Of a DNA stretch of 27,215 nt, positions 23,915 to 27,215 are shown in pieces. The notes below the pieces were generated by a model. The model was not told the DNA's origin. It worked only from the letters and a program-made list of their open reading frames with translations, and did not search any database. The translations under genes and the position numbers were made by a program. The first letter of the stretch is position 1. Each line of letters begins with the position of its first letter. Source of the stretch: Chitinophagaceae bacterium (GTDB lineage: Bacteria > Bacteroidota > Bacteroidia > Chitinophagales > Chitinophagaceae); contig JAGNOY010000003.1 in NCBI GenBank assembly GCA_017989935.1, forward strand, positions 1 to 27,215, given 5' to 3'.

Positions 23915-25078
23915 ATGAAGAAAAAAATAGGCATTGTTGGAAGCGGAACTATGGGAGCAGGCATTGCACAAGTAGCTGCTAAAGCTGGACACGAGGTTGT
24001 GGTATTTGATTTAAATACAGAGATTTTAGCTAAAGCCAAATCAGCGCTAGAAAAGACTTGCGAAAAATTAGTAGAAAAGGGAAAAATGTCTGCTGATGAA
24101 GGTGAACACCTAAAATTAAGCATCAGTTGGGTAAATGAATTGACTGCACTTAAGGAATCAGACTTAGTAATAGAAGCGATTGTAGAGCGATTAGATATTA
24201 AGCAGCAAGTGTTTCAGCAACTCGAATCATTAGTTAGCGAAATTTGTATTCTGGCAAGTAATACATCTTCATTATCTATCACTTCCATTGCTGCATCTTG
24301 TAAAAATTCGGAGAGAGTGATAGGCATACATTTTTTCAATCCAGCACCACTCATGGAATTAGTTGAAATTGTACCTGCCTTGCAAACTTCCGAAGACGTG
24401 ACAAAACAATCTATTGAATTAATTAATAGCTGGAAGAAAAAGACAGTGAAAGCCAAAGATACTCCAGGCTTTATAGTAAACCGTATTGCGAGGCCATTTT
24501 ACAGTGAAGCAATTCGATTGTACGAAGAGGGATTAGCTAGCATTTCGGAAATTGATGGGGCAATGAAAGTTTGTGGAGGTTTTCGTATGGGACCATTTGA
24601 ATTGATGGACTTGATTGGTCATGATGTGAATTATGCAGTGACAGAATCTGTATGGACAGCCTTTTATTTCGATCCTAGATACACGCCCTCATTTTCGCAA
24701 AAAAGATTAGTTGAAGCTAAATGGTTAGGGAAAAAAACTGGTAGAGGATTTTATCAGTATGATGCTTCCGTAGTAACTCAGGATAATGCATTGAATATTT
24801 TAAGTGCTGAACAAATTTTTGAAAGAATTTTGATGATGTTGATCAACGAAGCTGCCCATGCTTTACACATGCAAGTTGCTAGTAAAGAAGATCTTGATTT
24901 AGCTATGACCAAGGGTGTAAATTATCCGAAAGGACTTTTGTTATGGGCAGATGAAAAAGGAATAGGGCATTGCGTTGAAAGTTTGGATATGTTGTATGAA
25001 ACTTATCATGAAGACAGATATCGATGCTCGCCTTTATTAAGAAAAATGCAACAAGAAAAAACTTCATTTTATCATTAA
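23915..25078 (+). CDS. paaH: 3-hydroxyacyl-CoA dehydrogenase (PaaH-like)
   Basis: This 387-residue NAD-dependent enzyme oxidises 3-hydroxyacyl-CoA to 3-oxoacyl-CoA. The Rossmann motif is IGIVGSGTMGAGIAQVAAKAG with G9-x-G11-x-x-G14. NTSSLSIT precedes the catalytic His139 in ERVIGIHFFNPAPLMELVEI, with Glu of the dyad about 12 residues later. The C-terminal 3HCDH domain (~184-285) contains TPGFIVNRIARPFYSEA and MGPFELMDLIGHDVNYAV. A second, shorter 3HCDH domain (~290-380) contains VNYPKGLLLWADEKGIG, as in PaaH proteins rather than single-domain HBD enzymes. PaaY follows 12 bp downstream, which supports a role in phenylacetyl-CoA breakdown. Butyryl- or fatty-acyl-CoA metabolism is the alternative. 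It is the first gene of a probable four-gene operon. Confidence 0.88.
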   Translation: MKKKIGIVGSGTMGAGIAQVAAKAGHEVVVFDLNTEILAKAKSALEKTCEKLVEKGKMSADEGEHLKLSISWVNELTALKESDLVIEAIVERLDIKQQVFQQLESLVSEICILASNTSSLSITSIAASCKNSERVIGIHFFNPAPLMELVEIVPALQTSEDVTKQSIELINSWKKKTVKAKDTPGFIVNRIARPFYSEAIRLYEEGLASISEIDGAMKVCGGFRMGPFELMDLIGHDVNYAVTESVWTAFYFDPRYTPSFSQKRLVEAKWLGKKTGRGFYQYDASVVTQDNALNILSAEQIFERILMMLINEAAHALHMQVASKEDLDLAMTKGVNYPKGLLLWADEKGIGHCVESLDMLYETYHEDRYRCSPLLRKMQQEKTSFYH

Positions 25079-25090
25079 TTCAATCAACTT

Positions 25091-25687
25091 ATGTTTTACG
25101 AATTTAAAGGAATTAAACCGGTGGTGGACGAAACAGCTTATGTTCATCCGCAAGCTATAGTTACTGGCGATGTAACAATTGGCAAACGAGTATATATTGG
25201 CCCTGGTGCAGCCCTAAGAGGAGATTTTGGAAAAATTATTATCGAAGATGGTTGTAATGTGCAGGAAAATTGCACCATACACATGTTTCCTGGTACAACA
25301 GTTAGATTGATGCAAGACGCCCATATCGGCCATGGAGCCATCATTCACGGAGCCACTATCGGCAAAAATTGTTTGGTAGGCATGAATGCTGTGATCATGG
25401 ATGAAGTAGAATTAGGTGACGAATGCATCGTCGGTGCTTTGAGTTTTGTAAAGGCAAAAGAAAAATTTGAAAAACGAAGTTTAGTCGCTGGTAATCCTGC
25501 AAAATTCATACGTGAAGTTAGTGACGAGATGATAGCTTGGAAGACAGAAGGTACTGGTATTTATCAGCAACTCGCAGATGATTGCCAGCAAGAATTAATT
25601 CCATGCGAACCCTTACGAAATGCCAACGATCAAGTGCAACGTGACGCAGGTCATCATTACCAAATTTGGAAAAATACAAAAGCATAA
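25091..25687 (+). CDS. paaY: PaaY-type hexapeptide-repeat protein (gamma-carbonic-anhydrase fold)
   Basis: This 198-residue protein is built mostly of left-handed beta-helix hexapeptide repeats (AIVTGDVTIGKRVYIGPGA, GATIGKNCLVGMNAVIMD), residues ~15-150. Likely metal-binding histidines of the gamma carbonic anhydrase type are H64 (CTIHMF), H81 and H86 (HIGHGAIIHG). The C-terminal helix IAWKTEGTGIYQQLADDCQQ and CEPLR match PaaY. In E. coli and others PaaY acts as a thioesterase that relieves dead-end CoA esters in phenylacetate catabolism. It sits 12 bp after the paaH-like gene and 3 bp before the next gene, clearly one operon. The match is strong enough for the symbol; a generic gamma-CA-like enzyme is the alternative. 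Confidence 0.88.
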   Translation: MFYEFKGIKPVVDETAYVHPQAIVTGDVTIGKRVYIGPGAALRGDFGKIIIEDGCNVQENCTIHMFPGTTVRLMQDAHIGHGAIIHGATIGKNCLVGMNAVIMDEVELGDECIVGALSFVKAKEKFEKRSLVAGNPAKFIREVSDEMIAWKTEGTGIYQQLADDCQQELIPCEPLRNANDQVQRDAGHHYQIWKNTKA

Positions 25688-25690
25688 TTT

Positions 25691-26152
25691 ATGAATAAAT
25701 TAGATTTCTTACAACATCGATTTGTAGCTATTATTGCTTCATTGCAACCTGATACGACACCGCGTTGGGGTAAAATGAATCTTCATCAAATGGTAGAACA
25801 TATGACGGATAGCATACAAATTGCTACAGAAAAAATAAAACCGAATTATGAGCAACCTACAGGTGTGACTGAAAAAATGAAATCTTTTATGATGAGTGAA
25901 AAACCATTTAAAGAGAATACGCCAAATCCCTTAATGTCTGAAATGCCCTTGCCAACTAGATTTGACAACCTACAAACTTCTTTAGATGAATTGCAAGCAG
26001 AGATAGATTTGTTTGTTGAGCATTTTAATGATGATTCACAAAAGACAGTAAAAAATCCATTTTTTGGTGAACTCACTGGTGCTGAATGGGCGCATTTGTT
26101 ACATAAACATGCGATGCATCATTTATCTCAATTTGGGTATTCTCCTTCATAA
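25691..26152 (+). CDS. DinB-like / DUF1569-type protein
   Basis: This 153-residue soluble helical protein has the pattern of the DinB/DUF1569 superfamily: PRWGKMNLHQMVEHMTDSIQ (about 24-43) with H32 and H37, and near the C-terminus LLHKHAMHHLSQFG (H138, H140, H143, H144). The histidines probably bind a metal ion in a four-helix bundle. DinB-type proteins include thiol S-transferases, but the activity of this one is not known to me. It begins 3 bp after paaY, so it is translated from the same message. Similar DinB-like genes beside paa genes in Bacteroidota are something I recall only loosely. The start at 25691 (MNKLDFLQHR) is the only good one. Confidence 0.75.
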   Translation: MNKLDFLQHRFVAIIASLQPDTTPRWGKMNLHQMVEHMTDSIQIATEKIKPNYEQPTGVTEKMKSFMMSEKPFKENTPNPLMSEMPLPTRFDNLQTSLDELQAEIDLFVEHFNDDSQKTVKNPFFGELTGAEWAHLLHKHAMHHLSQFGYSPS

Positions 26153-26186
26153 AATTTCATCTCTAATCCTTCAAAAATTTCCATTC

Positions 26187-26594
26187 ATGCATCCAGTGTT
26201 CAAGTTAGTTATCGCCATCTTATGTGGGATTCTTATTGCTTTATTTGTAGTGAATTTGGTGGATGCCCTCAACGCAAAAATATTTCCCTCGCCAATCATG
26301 AATCCTACAGTTGCAGAACGAATCAAAATGATACAAGAATCACCGTTGCCCATGTTCGGCATTATTTTGGGTGGATGGATATTGAGTAGTTTTTTTGGCG
26401 GGTATGCATCAGCAAGAATTGCCTCTTCACAATTCAAAATGTTTGGCGCACTCTCTATTGGTTTTTTAATGCTACTCGGAGGTATCGTTTATTTTATAAC
26501 CATTCCACAACCCATTTGGTATACTACTTCATCATGTATTTCATTTGTGCTGTTCTCTTATCTAGGTGGTAAAGTTGCTACAGCACGAAGTTGA
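26187..26594 (+). CDS. Small four-helix membrane protein, unknown
   Basis: With the start at 26187 (MHPVFKLVIAILCG) this is 135 residues; a longer frame from 26064 overlaps the previous gene and adds 41 residues without coding character, so I reject it. Four hydrophobic segments are visible: ~4-24 (FKLVIAILCGILIALFVVNL), ~58-78 (MFGIILGGWILSSFFGGYAS), ~88-108 and ~113-132. Glycine-rich motifs such as SSFFGGYASARIA suggest helix packing. I know no function for this kind of protein. It begins 34 bp after the DinB-like gene and probably ends the operon, but a role in CoA-ester metabolism does not follow from that. Confidence 0.65.
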   Translation: MHPVFKLVIAILCGILIALFVVNLVDALNAKIFPSPIMNPTVAERIKMIQESPLPMFGIILGGWILSSFFGGYASARIASSQFKMFGALSIGFLMLLGGIVYFITIPQPIWYTTSSCISFVLFSYLGGKVATARS

Positions 26595-26655
26595 TTTTTT
26601 CTTGAAGCTATTCCTGCCTTACGTTGCAAGTCCTCGAGCCTCCTTCGTCGTCTCT

Positions 26656-26675
26656 GTGGGCTTTCCACTGCAGTC
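26656..26675. repeat. GC-rich dispersed repeat, element D (partial)
   Basis: GTGGGCTTTCCACTGCAGTC resembles the core of element B (GTGCTATTCACTGCAATC). It sits in a GC-rich patch (about 26605-26690, with CCTCGAGCCTCCTTCGTCG upstream). The second arm of the element is not evident, so it looks truncated or diverged. Confidence 0.4.
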
Positions 26676-26730
26676 AGGGCTAGGGCTTTTGATTTCAATT
26701 TGGTGTATTCGTTTCAATCATGTTAGTGGT

Positions 26731-26755
26731 GTTGCATAACCGAACATTATGCAAC
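26731..26755. repeat. Perfect 9-bp hairpin
   Basis: GTTGCATAA (26731-26739) and TTATGCAAC (26747-26755) are perfect inverted repeats around the loop CCGAACA. There is no T-run directly after it, so it is a poor terminator. It lies 137 bp after the last operon gene. Confidence 0.5.
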
Positions 26756-26935
26756 AGGCAATAAAATTTTATTATCTTTATTCTGTAAACAACTAAAAGT
26801 TTCAATGATTATCCGTTAAGCTACCTTACAAAACTAATAAACTCAGATGTCATCTATCTCATACCAATATATTGCAAATAATTACCTTGAAAAGACGGCC
26901 TAAGATTCGAGGCAGCTAAAAATATTGAAATCGAA

Positions 26936-27093
26936 GCCAAACTTTTATCCACTGTTTGAGCACAAACGAATGTTGATTTATGGCGAATATCTTGATGTGC
27001 GAGTTTGGATAAAAGTGGCGTAGATGAAATTATTTTTATGCCAAGAATCTTCAGCCTAGACTTTTTGCTCAACTTTTGCGTCATGGCAAAAGT
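26936..27093. repeat. Two nested-looking inverted repeats near the window end
   Basis: ACTTTTATCCA (26941-26951) and TGGATAAAAGT (27006-27016) are perfect inverted repeats, extended by GCC/GGC just outside after a two-base bulge. A second perfect repeat, ACTTTTGC (27072-27079) and GCAAAAGT (27086-27093), encloses GTCATG. The second unit resembles a dispersed Bacteroidota sequence I remember only vaguely (TTTTTGCT..CTTTTGCGTCA..GGCAAAAG). Confidence 0.45.
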
Positions 27094-27215
27094 GGAAAAA
27101 CATTAGGGTATCTTTACGGATAATCATATAATTTTCATTGTTAAAATGCCTCGCAGTGTTTGTTTACTTAGACAAATTTACAACCTACATGTGGCACTGG
27201 TTCCAAACCTGCCGA

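Larger units (their letters stand above)
26595..27215. other. Gene-free region with repeats and hairpins to the window end
   Basis: No frame over this 620 bp has coding character. It holds repeat element D, a perfect hairpin at 26731, and two inverted repeats near 26941 and 27072. An ATG at 27146 opens a frame to the window edge, but only 23 codons are visible and they show no recognisable motif. The minus-strand frame 26854-27084 follows the inverted repeats and looks like chance. Confidence 0.5.

Noticed and set aside
26854..27084. 76-residue minus-strand frame near the window end
   Set aside because: It spans the inverted repeats and has no family-like motif.
27190..27215. tRNA 3' end (GGTTCCAAACCTGCC)
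   Set aside because: The loop TTCCAAA does not fit the TTCRANY T-loop, and no acceptor or anticodon arm could be found.

Overview
The window looks like chromosomal DNA of a member of the Bacteroidota, most likely near Chitinophagales/Sphingobacteriia. The evidence is AT-rich DNA with almost no Shine-Dalgarno sites, several TAnnTTTG promoter -7 elements, three very different proteins ending in type IX secretion (T9SS) sorting domains of types A and B, a DbpA-like helicase with DEFD in place of DEAD, a PadR/PspC module, and a PurS-type purine enzyme. No rRNA, tRNA, CRISPR array, intact insertion sequence, prophage or plasmid gene was recognised.

Layout. 1-2051: the end of a conserved small acidic protein, a small exported protein, and a convergent DEAD-box helicase. 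2052-3638: a 1.6-kb stretch without a long gene. It holds a strong terminator, three tandem copies of a 150-172 nt repeat that reads as a structured RNA, and one or two tiny ORFs. 3639-9283: two T9SS cargo proteins (a Delta-60 repeat protein and a gingipain-like protein) flanking the divergently oriented pssA-purS pair. 9284-11893: a terminator, a GC-rich repeat and a padR-pspC operon behind two palindromes. 12040-14820: a response regulator/histidine kinase pair that converges to within 1 bp of a TPR lipoprotein-like or secreted protein gene. 14821-15416: a spacer with a possible nonsense-broken small gene. 15417-19129: three minus-strand housekeeping genes, namely signal peptidase I, glutamyl-tRNA synthetase and a LysE-type exporter. 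19315-23511: a 1398-residue type B T9SS cargo with an internal ~200-residue duplication. 23915-26594: an apparent four-gene operon with a PaaH-like dehydrogenase, PaaY, a DinB-like protein and a small membrane protein. 26595-27215: repeats and hairpins only.

How the parts fit. Most genes are core metabolism or envelope functions. Signal peptidase I would process the Sec signal peptides of the T9SS cargoes, but no T9SS apparatus gene is present here. PssA supplies phosphatidylserine for phosphatidylethanolamine synthesis. The PaaH-PaaY pair points to phenylacetate or related CoA-ester catabolism. PadR very probably controls itself and the PspC membrane protein.

The best candidate for something undescribed is the tandem RNA-like array at 2330-2990. 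It has an almost invariant 41-nt 5' block, a conserved 12-nt 3' block, and between them a long helix whose sequence changes from copy to copy while pairing is kept. A second, more familiar kind of element, a dispersed GC-rich hairpin repeat, occurs at four intergenic sites. Every assignment is from reading the sequence and remembered family features; no database search was possible.
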